Positions 19,434 to 28,386 of a stretch of DNA of 64,000 bases are shown here, one piece after another. Position numbers and translations under genes: made by a program. Where the stretch lies: NCBI RefSeq assembly GCF_000949385.2, contig NZ_JYKO02000001.1, positions 2,132,620-2,196,619 on the forward strand. Reading direction: 5' to 3'. The notes beneath the pieces are model-generated. The model was given only the letters and a program-made list of their open reading frames with translations, was not told the DNA's origin and searched no databases. The first letter of the stretch is position 1, and each line of letters opens with the position of its first letter. The DNA is from Pseudomonas sp. LFM046 (lineage in GTDB: Bacteria; Pseudomonadota; Gammaproteobacteria; Pseudomonadales; Pseudomonadaceae).

Positions 19434-20003
19434 TCAGGCGATCTTGCGCAGCACGGCGCCGTCGTGATTACCACGCAGCACGGCGGCGGCGCGCTCGGCG
19501 GCCAGGCGGATGCGCGCTTGCAGCGGCTCGCTGGTGACCCGGTAGTCCCGGAAATCCGCCTCCGAGGCGTATACGCCGATGGGCAGGGTGAGCGCCTGGA
19601 AGAAGCTGAACAGCGGGCGCAGTTGGTGATCGATGACCAGCGCATGGCGCTCACTGCCGCCGGTGGCGGCCAGCAGCACCGGAGTATCGATCAGCGCGTG
19701 CTGGTCGATCAGGTCGAACAAATGCTTGAACTGACCCGGGTAGGAACCCCGATAGACCGGCGCCGCGACTATCAGCAGATCAGCCTGCTCGATGGCCGCC
19801 AGTTTCTCTTCCACATCGGCCGGCAACTCTTTGCGCGAAAGGGCGCCACCGACCGGTCGGGCGATGTCGCCCAGCTCGATCAGGTGGGTGTTGAACTGAA
19901 GATGTTGGCTGAGGGCATCGACAATCGCCTCGGTCAGGGCCAGGGTGCGCGACGGGCGATAGGCCCCACCCGAGACGGCGACGACGTTGAAGGAGGTGCT
20001 CAT
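19434..20003 (-). CDS. sfnE: NAD(P)H-dependent FMN reductase (SfnE/MsuE family)
   Basis: A 189-residue flavodoxin-like FMN reductase, paralogue of the one at 1806. The phosphate loop is SGGAYRPSRT; AAPVYRGSYPGQFKHLFDLI and [20 protein letters not shown] are family marks. It produces FMNH2 for SfnC, SsuD and the related monooxygenases. First gene of the five-gene minus-strand operon, behind a -24/-12 promoter 39 bp upstream of the ATG. Confidence 0.87.
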   Translation of the reverse strand: MSTSFNVVAVSGGAYRPSRTLALTEAIVDALSQHLQFNTHLIELGDIARPVGGALSRKELPADVEEKLAAIEQADLLIVAAPVYRGSYPGQFKHLFDLIDQHALIDTPVLLAATGGSERHALVIDHQLRPLFSFFQALTLPIGVYASEADFRDYRVTSEPLQARIRLAAERAAAVLRGNHDGAVLRKIA

Positions 20004-20041
20004 GGTTGGTGTTCCTTTGGCAGATAGGGTCGACGTGCCAA

Positions 20042-20057
20042 AGCAATTCCCATTCCA
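20042..20057 (-). promoter_or_regulatory. Sigma-54 (-24/-12) promoter of sfnECR-ssuD
   Basis: The minus strand reads TGGAATGGGAATTGCT, with GG and GC separated by 10 nt and a consensus -12 TTGCT; the -24 box is less perfect (TGGAATG). Its 39-bp distance to the sfnE start fits. If it is used, SfnR would activate its own operon. Confidence 0.6.
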
Positions 20058-20109
20058 TTAAATTAAATACATACAAATCAATGGTTTATGGTTTTTTAGT
20101 GCAGATTGA

Positions 20110-20183
20110 CTGTTGCTGGTGAAGTGAACTGTTGAATGAGTGTTTGCAGAGCAACAGTTCGTTCACTGTTGATGCGGCAACAG
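20110..20183. promoter_or_regulatory. Five CTGTTG/CAACAG sites, candidate SfnR enhancer
   Basis: Within 74 bp there are CTGTTG at 20110, 20129 and 20166 and CAACAG at 20152 and 20178. All lie 53-141 bp upstream of the -24/-12 promoter. An extended form, ACTGTTGC, fits most copies. The remaining part of the 484-bp gap (20004-20487) holds an AT-rich stretch near 20058-20100 and a MITE-like element; no gene is seen. Confidence 0.5.
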
Positions 20184-20250
20184 CGGGTTCGCCGTCAGTG
20201 CGGGTATGAATCGCTCCAGGGGAGAGGCTGACTGTGGGCTGTTATCGGCC

Positions 20251-20429
20251 GATTCTGTTGAAAAACCCCCTTCGAGATTTCTGCCCACAAAAGTGCATTG
20301 CGTACGCTGAAATCGGAGCCATTTCCGGGGCAGAACCTGCCTTGGATTTCACGTAGCAACGCGCAAATCAGCCGCTTTTGGGGCTATGGACAGGAGAATC
20401 TGGCCAACACCGACTTTTTCAACAGAATC
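20251..20429 (-). repeat. MITE-like element, copy 1 (179 bp)
   Basis: It starts GATTCTGTTGAAAAA and ends TTTTTCAACAGAATC, a perfect 15-bp terminal inverted repeat, with no coding capacity inside. Read on the minus strand it is almost identical (about five small differences by eye) to the element at 30859-31035. No transposase gene is present in the window, so it can only be called a miniature, non-autonomous or remnant element. The two copies bracket the guanidine operon. Confidence 0.75.
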
Positions 20430-20487
20430 GGACGGTAGCTGCCTCTCGCCAGGGGCAGCCTCCGACACGTCTGGAACGGTCGTGACG

Positions 20488-22296
20488 TTACCTGCGGCTT
20501 GTTAACCACCCCCGCCAGCCACCGAAGCGGCTGATGTCCTCGGCGCCATTCAGTCCCCAGGCATCGCAGATGAAGCCGGTTTCCCAACTGCCGTCCTCCA
20601 GCTGGACCTTGCCCAGCCCCAGCGGCGCCGGGATGCCGGTGAGGAAGGAGCCCAGTTCGGCGCTGGGCAGCTCCCAGACCTCCACCTCGATGGTCACGCC
20701 GCCTTCGGCCACGCGCAGCATGCCGGGGCGCAGCGGCGGGCCGCCGGCCAGGGCGTAGAGCTTGTAGGCCGGTGCGCTGCGCGTGGCACGCAAGAGGCGC
20801 GCGCCGCGCTGGCGCAGTTGCCAGTTAAGCGCCAGGCCATCGAGGTGCGCGCCGCAGACGACCAGGCGCGCGCGGTCGCTGCGAGCGGCGTTGGCGGAAT
20901 AAGCCGGGGCGATGGCGTTGCCGCCGGTGAGCGGCAGGTTGTGTTGGCGCTGCAGGGCGTCGGCCACGCCGAGCAGGTATTGGTCGGTGAAGGCGCGGCC
21001 GAACAGCGTCACGCCCCAGGGCAGGCCGTTGTCCATGAGGGCGCTGGGCACCGCGACGGCGGCGTAGTCCAGCAGGTTCATGAAGTTGGTGTAGTTGCCC
21101 AGCTCGGAATTGCGCTTCACCGGTTCGGCGTGCAGCTCGTCCAGCGTCACCGGACGGCCGATGGTGGGCGTCAGCACGCAGTCGAGGTCGGCGAGGATCG
21201 CGTCGCACTGTGCCTTGAGCGCCTGCAACCGGTATTGCGCGCGGAACGCCTGCACGGCGGATGCACCGGGAGCCTTCGCCAGCACGTCGCGGATCACCGG
21301 CAGCACCGCCTGCGGGTCACGCTCGATCAGGTCGCCCGCCACGCTGTAGCGCTCGGCGACCCAGGGGCCTTCGTAGAGCAGGCGCGCGGCTTCGAGGAAG
21401 GGCGCGAAGTCGATTTCCCGTGCCTCGCCGCCCAGGGCCTTGAGCTGATCGAGGGCGTCGGTGAACAGCACCGGGCCTTCGTGGCAGCCGAAGAACTCCA
21501 GCTGATCGGCGCGGGGCACGCCGAAGCGGAACGGCCCGGGTGCACCGAAGGCGCTGGCGTCGTTCCAGGCCGGGTTGGCGCGGCTATAGCCATCCTGCGG
21601 ATCGAGCCGGACGGTGAGGGCGAGCAGTTCGCTGGCCTCGGCGGCGCTGGCGGTGAAATAGGTGATGCAGTCCAGCGTGCGGCAGGCCGGCACCAGGCCG
21701 TGGTTGGACAGCAGTCCCTTGCTCGGCTTGAGTCCCAGCAGACCGTTGAGCGCCGCCGGCACGCGGCCGGAGCCGGCGGTGTCGGTGCCCAGGGCGAAGC
21801 TCGCCACGCCCAGCGCCACGGCCAGCGAGGAGCCGGCGCTGGAGCCGCCGGACGGATAGTCCGGCAGCACGCTATTGCGGCATTCGCCGTAGGGCGAACG
21901 GGTGCCGTTGAGGCCGGTGGCGAACTGGTCGAGATTGGTCTTGCCCAGCGGGATGGCGCCCAGGTCGATCAGTTGCTGCACCAGCGTCGCGGAGGTGGCC
22001 GGCGTGTAGGCGAAGGCCGGGCAGGCGGCGGTAGTGGGGATGCCGGCGAGGTCAATGTTGTCCTTGATGGCGAAGGGGATGCCGAACAGCGGCAGGCTTT
22101 CGGGGGATTTGTCGTCCAGCGCGGCGAGGTAGGGTTCCAGCTCGTCCAGCGTCAGCAGGTGGATGAACAGGTGGTAGTCAGGGTTCAGCGCGGCGGCCTT
22201 GTCGCGTAGTTGGGCGATCAGCTGGCGCGGCGTGGCGCGGCCTTCGCGGTACGCAGTGCGCAGGGTGGCGAGGCGCAGGTCGAAGGGATGGGGCAT
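20488..22296 (-). CDS. atzF: Allophanate hydrolase
   Basis: A 602-residue two-domain allophanate hydrolase. The amidase-signature domain (about residues 1-450) has the Ser-cisSer-Lys triad: Lys in PFAIKDNID, the loop GGSSAGSSLAVALGVASFAL and TDTAGSGRVPAALNG. The C-terminal domain (about 460-602; LVVCGAHLDGLALNWQLRQR, ending GWRGWLTSRR) removes the carboxylate of N-carboxycarbamate in this family. It converts allophanate to ammonia and CO2, the last step of the guanidine or urea carboxylase route. Last gene of the operon, 76 bp after the carboxylase. Confidence 0.92.
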   Translation of the reverse strand: MPHPFDLRLATLRTAYREGRATPRQLIAQLRDKAAALNPDYHLFIHLLTLDELEPYLAALDDKSPESLPLFGIPFAIKDNIDLAGIPTTAACPAFAYTPATSATLVQQLIDLGAIPLGKTNLDQFATGLNGTRSPYGECRNSVLPDYPSGGSSAGSSLAVALGVASFALGTDTAGSGRVPAALNGLLGLKPSKGLLSNHGLVPACRTLDCITYFTASAAEASELLALTVRLDPQDGYSRANPAWNDASAFGAPGPFRFGVPRADQLEFFGCHEGPVLFTDALDQLKALGGEAREIDFAPFLEAARLLYEGPWVAERYSVAGDLIERDPQAVLPVIRDVLAKAPGASAVQAFRAQYRLQALKAQCDAILADLDCVLTPTIGRPVTLDELHAEPVKRNSELGNYTNFMNLLDYAAVAVPSALMDNGLPWGVTLFGRAFTDQYLLGVADALQRQHNLPLTGGNAIAPAYSANAARSDRARLVVCGAHLDGLALNWQLRQRGARLLRATRSAPAYKLYALAGGPPLRPGMLRVAEGGVTIEVEVWELPSAELGSFLTGIPAPLGLGKVQLEDGSWETGFICDAWGLNGAEDISRFGGWRGWLTSRR

Positions 22297-22372
22297 GGTC
22301 GGGATTCCTTGGGGCCGGTCATTTCAGTGCGTGGGCAGCCCTCTCCCTGAGAGGGCGCGTTTCAGCTGTCGC

Positions 22373-25300
22373 TCAGGCTTCTTCCATCACCACCACCCTC
22401 TGCCCGGCACGCACCGGCGAGCCGGGCTGCACGCGCACTTCGCACACCACGCCGTCGCGCGGGGCGGTGAGGGGGATTTCCATCTTCATGGATTCGAGGA
22501 TCACCAGGATGTCGCCGGCCTTCACGCTGGCGCCGGCCTCCACCTGCACCTGCCAGAGGTTGCCGGCGATGTGGCTTTCGATGGCGTGCTGGCCGGCGCC
22601 GAGCGGGGCGTCCTCGCTGTTGTCGACGGCGGCTTCCTCGCTCTCGAAATGCGCCTGGCCGGAGGCGATCCAGCGCTCGCGCTCGGCATCGAAGGCGGCG
22701 CGCTGGTGGCGGCGGAAGGCGGCGATGCTGTCGGCTTCCTCGGCGAGGAAGGCCTGGTAGTCCGCCAGGCGCAACTCGCTTTCCTCGATGCGCAGCGGGT
22801 AGCGGCCCAGCGGGAAGTCGCGGCGGATGTTCAGCAGTTCGTCCGCCGACACCGGGTAGAAGCGAATCTGGTCGAAGAAGCGCAGCAGCCACGGCTTGCC
22901 GTCGAACGCGGCGACTTCGCGGTAGCGGTTCCACATCTGCAGGGTACGGCCGACGAACTGGTAGCCGCCGGGGCCTTCCATGCCGTAGACGCACAGGTAC
23001 GCGCCGCCGATGCCCACGGAGTTCTCCGCTGTCCAGGTGCGCGCCGGGTTGTATTTGGTGGTCACCAGGCGGTGGCGCGGGTCCAGCGGCGTGGCCACCG
23101 GCGCGCCGAGGTAGACGTCGCCCAGGCCCATCACCAGGTAGCTGGCCTCGAACACGGTGCGGTACACCGCTTCCAGGTCTGGCAGTTCGTTGATGCGGCG
23201 GATGAACTCCAGGTTGCTCGGGCACCAGGGCGCGTCCTTGCGCACGGTGGTCATGTATTTCTCGATGGCCAACTGGCAGGCGGGGTCGTCCCAGGACAGC
23301 GGCAGGTGGACGATGCGCGACGGCACCTTGAGGTCCTGCGCGGCGCACACGGCATCCCACAGGCCGGCGACGGTTTCCAGCAGCATTGCCAGCGGCAGGG
23401 TTTCCGGTTGGTAGTGCACCTGCAGCGAGCGGATGCCGGGGGTGAGGTCGATCACGCCGGTGAGGTGCTTCGCCTCCAGCGCCTGCATCAGGGCGTGGGC
23501 GCGGAAGCGCAGCACGAGGTCGAGCTCGGGTTGGCCGATTTCCAGCAGCAGGTGGGTATCGCCGGAGAGGCGCGCGACCAGGCGGGTGTCGTCCTGGCCG
23601 AGGTCGAGGATGATGGGACTTGTAGGAGCGAGTTTGCTCGCGAACGGAATTGTCGTGGTGTCACGGGTAGCGTCAGGTTCGCGAGCAAGCTCGCTCCTAC
23701 GAAGAGCAGCCAGGCTGCGAGCCGTGGCGATATCCACCGGTAGGAAGCGTACCTTGTCCCCCGCCTTGAGCTGGCCGAGCTGCCAGAGGTCGGCCTCGAT
23801 CACCGTCACCGGGCAGACGAAGCCGCCCAGGCTCGGGCCGTCCGGGCCGAGGATGACCGGCATGTCGCCGGTGAAGTCCACCGCGCCGATGGCGTACGGG
23901 TTGTCGTGGATGTTCGAGGGGTGCAGGCCGGCCTCGCCGCCGCTCTCGCGCACCCACTCCGGCTTCGGGCCGATCAGGCGCACGCCGGTGCGGCTGGAGT
24001 TGAAGTGCACCTCCCAGTCGGTGGCGAAGAAGGTGTCGATGTAGGCCTGGGTGAAGTATTCCGGCGCGCCGTGGGGGCCGTAGATCACACGGATCTGCCG
24101 CACGTCTGGCAGCTCGTTGCGTAGCGGCGGCGGCAGGCTGGCGCCGTGGCTGGTGTCTTCCAGTGCGGCGAGGTGCAGCACATCGCCCGCGCGCAGGGCG
24201 CGGCCGCCGTGGCCGCCGAATTGGCCGAGGGTGAAGGTGCTCTTGCTGCCCAGGTAGTCCGGCACTTGCAGGCCGCCGCGCAGGCACAGGTAGCTGCGTG
24301 CGCCGGCGCCGCTGACGGTGCCCAGGCTGAGCGTGGCGCCGGCGGCGATGAACAGCGTGGTATTCATCGGCTGCTCGATGTCATCGAGCAGGACCGGCAA
24401 CGCTGCGCCGGTGATCGCGACTATGGCGTCGGTGTTGAAGCGCAGGCTCGGGCCGCTCATGGTGATCTCCAGCGCGGCGGCGCCTTCGGGGTTGCCCAGC
24501 AGGACATTGCCCAGGCGCAGCGCGCGGTCGTCCATCGGCCCGGACGGCGGCACGCCCACGGCCCAGTAGCCGAGGCGGCCGGGGTAGTCCTGCACGCTGG
24601 TCTGGGTGCCGGCGCTGAGTACTTCGATGGTGTGGGCGCGGTAGCACAGGCCCTCCAGGCAGCGCGTCCAGGGTGAGCCGCTGGCGAAAGGTGCGTCTGC
24701 GAGGATCTGCCGCAGGTAGTCGCGATTGCATTCCACGCCGTAGAGCAGGCTGTCGGCGAGCGCGCGGTCGAGAGCGGTACTGGCTTGCTCGCGGGTTGGC
24801 GCCCAGGCGATGAGCTTGGCGATCATCGGGTCGAAGTAGGGCGGAATCTCGCAGCCGGCCTCGACCCAGGTATCGATGCGTAGCGCCTTGCCATCTGCCG
24901 GCGGGAACTGCACGGCGGTGAGCAGGCCGGGGCAGGGCTGGAAGTCGCGGCCCGGGTCCTCCGCGTACAGCCGTGCCTGAATGGCGTGACCGGTGGGTTG
25001 CAGCGTAGCGGCCAGTTCGGCCAGCGGCGGCAAGTCGCCGGCGGCCAGCTCGATCATCCAGCGCACCAGGTCGACGCTCCAGACCTGCTCGGTGACGCCG
25101 TGCTCCACCTGCAGGCGGGTGTTCACTTCGAGGAAGTAGAAGCGCTGCGCCTCGCTGTCGTAGACGAATTCCACGGTGCCGGCACTGCGGTAGCCGACGG
25201 CTTTCGCCAGCTGGATCGCCGCCGCGCAGAGCTGCTCCGCCATGCCGGCGGGCAGGTTGGGCGCCGGGGTTTCTTCCAGCACCTTCTGGTTGCGCCGCTG

Positions 25301-25990
25301 CACCGAGCAGTCGCGCACGCCGAGAGCGATCACTTCCCCCTGACCGTCGCCGAACACCTGCACTTCCAGGTGGCGGGCGCGCTGGATGTACTTCTCGATG
25401 AATACGCCCGAGTCGCTGAAGTTGTTCTGCCCCAGGCGCTTCACCGCGTCGAAGGCGTCGCGCAGTTCGTCCGCCGTGCGGCACACACGCATGCCAATGC
25501 CGCCACCGCCGGCGGTGCTTTTGAGCATCACCGGGTAGCCGACCTGTTCACCGGCGAGCAGGGCGGCTTCTAGGTCGGGCAGCAGGTCGGTGCCTTCGAG
25601 CATCGGCACGCCTTGTTCGCGGGCCAGGGCGCGGGCGGTGTGTTTGAGGCCGAACAGGCGCAGTTGCTCCGGCGTTGGGCCGACGAAGGCGATGCCGGCG
25701 GCTTCGCAGGCTTCGGCGAAGGCGGCGTTCTCGGAGAGGAAGCCGTAGCCGGGGTGGATGGCCTGGGCGCCGCTGTCGCGGGCGGCGGCGAGGATTTTCT
25801 CGACCACCAGGTAGGTGCTGGAGGCCGGGCCTTCGCCGAGGCTGATGGCCTGGTCGGCCTGCTGGATGTGCAGGCTGGCGGCGTCGGCTTCGGAGTAGAC
25901 GGCCACGCCTTTCACGTCGAGTGCGTGGAGGGTGCGCAGGATGCGGCAGGCGATGGCGCCGCGGTTGGCGATCAGGAGCTTGTCGAACAT
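22373..25990 (-). CDS. Biotin-dependent guanidine (urea-type) carboxylase
   Basis: A 1205-residue single-chain carboxylase. Domain order: biotin carboxylase (about 1-450; FDKLLIANRGAIACRILRTL, ATP-grasp loop GGGGIGMRV, EVNTRLQVEHGVTE), AHS2/KipA-like (about 465-760; VQDYPGRLGYWAVGVPPSGP), AHS1/KipI-like (about 795-1010), and C-terminal biotinyl domain with ESMKMEIPL (biotinylated Lys in EsMKM). Such enzymes were named urea carboxylases, but those joined to DUF1989 proteins and a ykkC riboswitch carboxylate guanidine to carboxyguanidine; that assignment rests on context here. Residues about 764-790, in the linker between AHS2 and AHS1, are encoded by a REPIN palindrome that keeps the frame open. 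Confidence 0.9.
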   Translation of the reverse strand: MFDKLLIANRGAIACRILRTLHALDVKGVAVYSEADAASLHIQQADQAISLGEGPASSTYLVVEKILAAARDSGAQAIHPGYGFLSENAAFAEACEAAGIAFVGPTPEQLRLFGLKHTARALAREQGVPMLEGTDLLPDLEAALLAGEQVGYPVMLKSTAGGGGIGMRVCRTADELRDAFDAVKRLGQNNFSDSGVFIEKYIQRARHLEVQVFGDGQGEVIALGVRDCSVQRRNQKVLEETPAPNLPAGMAEQLCAAAIQLAKAVGYRSAGTVEFVYDSEAQRFYFLEVNTRLQVEHGVTEQVWSVDLVRWMIELAAGDLPPLAELAATLQPTGHAIQARLYAEDPGRDFQPCPGLLTAVQFPPADGKALRIDTWVEAGCEIPPYFDPMIAKLIAWAPTREQASTALDRALADSLLYGVECNRDYLRQILADAPFASGSPWTRCLEGLCYRAHTIEVLSAGTQTSVQDYPGRLGYWAVGVPPSGPMDDRALRLGNVLLGNPEGAAALEITMSGPSLRFNTDAIVAITGAALPVLLDDIEQPMNTTLFIAAGATLSLGTVSGAGARSYLCLRGGLQVPDYLGSKSTFTLGQFGGHGGRALRAGDVLHLAALEDTSHGASLPPPLRNELPDVRQIRVIYGPHGAPEYFTQAYIDTFFATDWEVHFNSSRTGVRLIGPKPEWVRESGGEAGLHPSNIHDNPYAIGAVDFTGDMPVILGPDGPSLGGFVCPVTVIEADLWQLGQLKAGDKVRFLPVDIATARSLAALRRSELAREPDATRDTTTIPFASKLAPTSPIILDLGQDDTRLVARLSGDTHLLLEIGQPELDLVLRFRAHALMQALEAKHLTGVIDLTPGIRSLQVHYQPETLPLAMLLETVAGLWDAVCAAQDLKVPSRIVHLPLSWDDPACQLAIEKYMTTVRKDAPWCPSNLEFIRRINELPDLEAVYRTVFEASYLVMGLGDVYLGAPVATPLDPRHRLVTTKYNPARTWTAENSVGIGGAYLCVYGMEGPGGYQFVGRTLQMWNRYREVAAFDGKPWLLRFFDQIRFYPVSADELLNIRRDFPLGRYPLRIEESELRLADYQAFLAEEADSIAAFRRHQRAAFDAERERWIASGQAHFESEEAAVDNSEDAPLGAGQHAIESHIAGNLWQVQVEAGASVKAGDILVILESMKMEIPLTAPRDGVVCEVRVQPGSPVRAGQRVVVMEEA
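23622..23700. repeat. REPIN (GAGCGAGCTTGCTCGCGAA family) inside the carboxylase gene
   Basis: Two inverted REP half-sites, GTAGGAGCGAGTTTGCTCGC and its imperfect complement ending CTCGCTCCTAC, frame a short centre. Such elements are normally between genes in Pseudomonas. Here the frame runs through it and gives the peptide stretch RRSELAREPDATRD and then PFASKLAPTS. Confidence 0.85.
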
Positions 25991-26069
25991 GAGGAAGTCC
26001 CCATGGGGTGGCGGGTCGTCCCGCCGTCATTCGGTGTGCGCCAGGGTCGTCCGTGGCGCTGAAGCTTCT

Positions 26070-26106
26070 CGTAGGATGGGTATCGCTTCGCTCCTCCCAT
26101 CCTACG
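26070..26106. repeat. Intergenic hairpin CGTAGGATGGG/CCCATCCTACG
   Basis: A perfect 11-bp stem around a 15-nt loop, the common Pseudomonas GTAGGATGGGT...CCATCCTAC element, in the 215-bp gap between the second DUF1989 gene and the carboxylase gene. It may stabilise or partly terminate the operon mRNA. Nothing else recognisable in this gap. Confidence 0.7.
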
Positions 26107-26205
26107 GGGCAGGTTCGTTGCCGCTTGGGCGCTCACGCAGCGTTGGGCTGCACTGGGCGCTGCGGCTCTGGCAGAGCAGCCACAGCCAGCTGCGCAGGCA
26201 CGCAG

Positions 26206-26841
26206 TCAGTCCCATACCAGCAGCTCCGCCGAGGTCGGGTTCCAGCCGTTGCAGGGGTTGTTCAGCTGCGGGCAGTTGGAGATCAGCACGATTACGTCCA
26301 TGTGCGCGAGCAACTCGACGTACTTGCCAGCGCCGGAGATGCCGTCCTCGAAGGTCAGGCCGCCCTCGGCGGTGACCGGCACGTTCATGAAGAAGTTGAT
26401 GTTGTGGCTGATGTCGGCCTTGGAGAGGCGCCCGTCGTGCAGGCTGGCGCGCAGGAAGTTGTCGCGGCAGCTGTGCATGTAGCGCTTGTCCAGGGCGTAG
26501 CGCACGGTGTTGCTTTCCTGGGCGCAGGCGCCGCCCAGGGTATCGTGGCGGCCGCAGGTGTCGGCGACGATGCTCAGCATCGGGTTGCCGAGGTTGGACC
26601 AGAGCACGCTGCCGGCGCTGAGATAGACCTGACCCTGTTTGCGCAGGGTGCGCTGCACGTCGTAGCGCTCGCGCGGGTTGGCGGCGCTGAAGAATAGGGT
26701 GTCCACCGCCTGGTTGCCTTCCAGGTCGAGGATGCGCAGGGTCTGCCCGGCTTTCAGTTCGGTGAGGCTGGGCTCGCCGGCGGGAATCAGGGCGCGCGAG
26801 ATGCAGGCTTCGGGGTGTTTGTCGCTGGGGACGATGGGCAT
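26206..26841 (-). CDS. DUF1989 protein, carboxyguanidine deiminase subunit (UAAP2 type)
   Basis: A 211-residue DUF1989 protein, formerly urea carboxylase-associated protein 2. Conserved features are AGQTLRILDLEGNQAVDTLF (about residues 31-50), LSIVADTCGRHDTLGGACAQ (Cys-His pair probably binding metal), CRDNFLRA, NINFFMNVPV and the C-terminal NNPCNGWNPTSAELLVW. With its neighbour it probably forms the heteromeric deiminase CgdAB, which removes ammonia from carboxyguanidine to give allophanate. Which of the two is CgdA and which CgdB is not decided here. An ATG farther upstream (27390) would overlap the partner gene in another frame and is rejected. Confidence 0.85.
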   Translation of the reverse strand: MPIVPSDKHPEACISRALIPAGEPSLTELKAGQTLRILDLEGNQAVDTLFFSAANPRERYDVQRTLRKQGQVYLSAGSVLWSNLGNPMLSIVADTCGRHDTLGGACAQESNTVRYALDKRYMHSCRDNFLRASLHDGRLSKADISHNINFFMNVPVTAEGGLTFEDGISGAGKYVELLAHMDVIVLISNCPQLNNPCNGWNPTSAELLVWD

Positions 26842-26852
26842 GTTCGCGCTCC

Positions 26853-27572
26853 TCAGATGAACAGGCGTTCGGTGTTGTGGAAACCGCGGCCGTTCTCCGC
26901 GCGCGAGGTGCGGCAGAGCACGCTGATGCCGTCGGACGCGACCTGCTGCCAGGTCAGGCCGATGGGCTTGGGCGCGTATTGCGGGTTCGGGTCCATGGGG
27001 TGTTGCAGGGCGGTGAGCACCACGAGGGTGTCCATCGGCGCGTAGAGTTCGACGAAGTCGCCAGCCCTGGAATTGCCCGGCGCGAAGCGGAAGCAGCCGT
27101 CGGCGTCGACATCCACGCGACTGAACAGGTTCAGGCACATCAGCAGGTCCTGCAGGCGCATGTCCCACTTGCCCATTTCCACCAGCAGGTTGTCCGCGCC
27201 GTTGCGGAAGAAGCCGTTGCGCAGTTCCTGGTAGCGGCCCTGGCCGTACTTCTCCTGCACTTCGGTGGCGTTCAGCACGCCGCCGAAGCTGTCGTGCCAG
27301 CCGCAGCTGTCGGCGGTGATGGCGGCGAGCACGCGTCCCATGTCCGAGTACAGGCAGTGGCCGGCGGTGAGCCTGGCGGTGTGCTGGCACTTGAGGCTGT
27401 CGGGCAGGTTCAACCGCTCGCTTTTCTCGGCGGCGTTGAATAGCAGCACGCTGGCGTTGCCGCCGCCTTCCAGGTCGGTCAGGCGCAGCAGCTGGCCGCG
27501 CTTGAGCACGAAGGAAGTGTGGCCGCCGCCGGGGACGGTTTCTTCGTAGAGGGTGGTGCGCAGGTCGTTCAT
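26853..27572 (-). CDS. DUF1989 protein, carboxyguanidine deiminase subunit (UAAP1 type)
   Basis: A 239-residue DUF1989 protein, formerly urea carboxylase-associated protein 1. It begins NDLRTTLYEETVPGGGHTSF; KRGQLLRLTDLEGGGNASVL, ITADSCGWHDSFGGVLNA (Cys-His motif matching the partner) and APMDTLVVLTALQHPMDPNP are conserved. It lies 11 bp before the other subunit gene and 10 bp after the ATPase gene, so all are co-translated. Role as the second CgdAB subunit is known for the family and inferred here from the operon. Confidence 0.85.
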   Translation of the reverse strand: MNDLRTTLYEETVPGGGHTSFVLKRGQLLRLTDLEGGGNASVLLFNAAEKSERLNLPDSLKCQHTARLTAGHCLYSDMGRVLAAITADSCGWHDSFGGVLNATEVQEKYGQGRYQELRNGFFRNGADNLLVEMGKWDMRLQDLLMCLNLFSRVDVDADGCFRFAPGNSRAGDFVELYAPMDTLVVLTALQHPMDPNPQYAPKPIGLTWQQVASDGISVLCRTSRAENGRGFHNTERLFI

Positions 27573-27582
27573 ATCGGGTTCC

Positions 27583-28386
27583 TCAGTAGGCCGGCGTGAT
27601 CAGCGGCGCGGCCGTTTCCAGGCGCGCGGCGAGCGGTTCGGGCAGGGCGGCGCGGGCAGCCTTGCGGTCGGCGTTGAGCGGGATGTCGTAGGTGATGCGG
27701 GCGCCGTAGGCGGTGGGCGCCTGCGGGTCGTGGCGGACCTTGTCGAATACCAGCAGGCGGGTGCCCAGGCTGAAGCCTTCAGCCAGGTCGTGAGTGACCA
27801 TGAACACGGTGAGCCGGGTTTCCTGCCAAAGCTCCAGCAGCAGGGCGTGCATGTCCTTGCGGATGCCCGGGTCGAGCGCGCCGAAGGGTTCGTCGAGCAG
27901 CAGCACGCGCGGCTTCATGACCAGCGCTTGGGCGATGGCCAGGCGTTGCTGCATGCCGCCGGAGAGGGCGCTCGGGTATTGCTTGAGCGCATGGCCGAGG
28001 CCGACGCGCTCGAGCAGGGCGGCGGCCTGTTCGCGGGCCTCGCGCTTGGCGGCGCCGAACAGCCGGCCGAGCAGCGGCGAGCGCGGTAGTTCCAGGCCGA
28101 GGGCGACGTTGTCCAGCACGCTAAGGTGCGGGAACACCGAGTAGCGCTGGAACACCACGCCACGGCTCGGGTCGGGTTCGCCCGGCAGCGGCTGGCCGTT
28201 GAGCAGCAGTTCGCCACGGCTGGGGCGCTCCTGGCCGAGCAGCAGGCGCAGGAAGGTGGACTTGCCGCAGCCGGAGGCGCCGACCAGGGTGCAGAACTCG
28301 CCTTCGTTCACCTCGAGGTTGAGGCGTTCGAGCACCACGTTGCCGGCGTACTCCTGCCAGACGTTGCGGACTTGAATGAAGCTCAT
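27583..28386 (-). CDS. ABC transporter ATP-binding protein of the guanidine operon (TauB/SsuB type)
   Basis: A 267-residue ATPase of the nitrate/sulfonate/taurine importer family. Walker A is GASGCGKST, the Q-loop VVFQRYSVFP, the signature LSGGMQQRLAIAQAL, and Walker B VLLLDEPFGALDP. The start MSFIQVRNVW at 28386 overlaps the permease stop by 4 bp and is the family's normal N-terminus. It should energise uptake of guanidine or a related compound for the enzymes encoded downstream. Confidence 0.88.
   Translation of the reverse strand: MSFIQVRNVWQEYAGNVVLERLNLEVNEGEFCTLVGASGCGKSTFLRLLLGQERPSRGELLLNGQPLPGEPDPSRGVVFQRYSVFPHLSVLDNVALGLELPRSPLLGRLFGAAKREAREQAAALLERVGLGHALKQYPSALSGGMQQRLAIAQALVMKPRVLLLDEPFGALDPGIRKDMHALLLELWQETRLTVFMVTHDLAEGFSLGTRLLVFDKVRHDPQAPTAYGARITYDIPLNADRKAARAALPEPLAARLETAAPLITPAY

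Noticed and set aside
23622-23700. Frameshift or pseudogenisation of the carboxylase by the palindromic insert
   Set aside because: The frame is open on both sides and the AHS1 and biotinyl domains are intact downstream.
22199-23743. A 514-codon plus-strand frame opposite the carboxylase
   Set aside because: No domain and antisense to a certain gene; part of its sequence is just the other strand of the REPIN.
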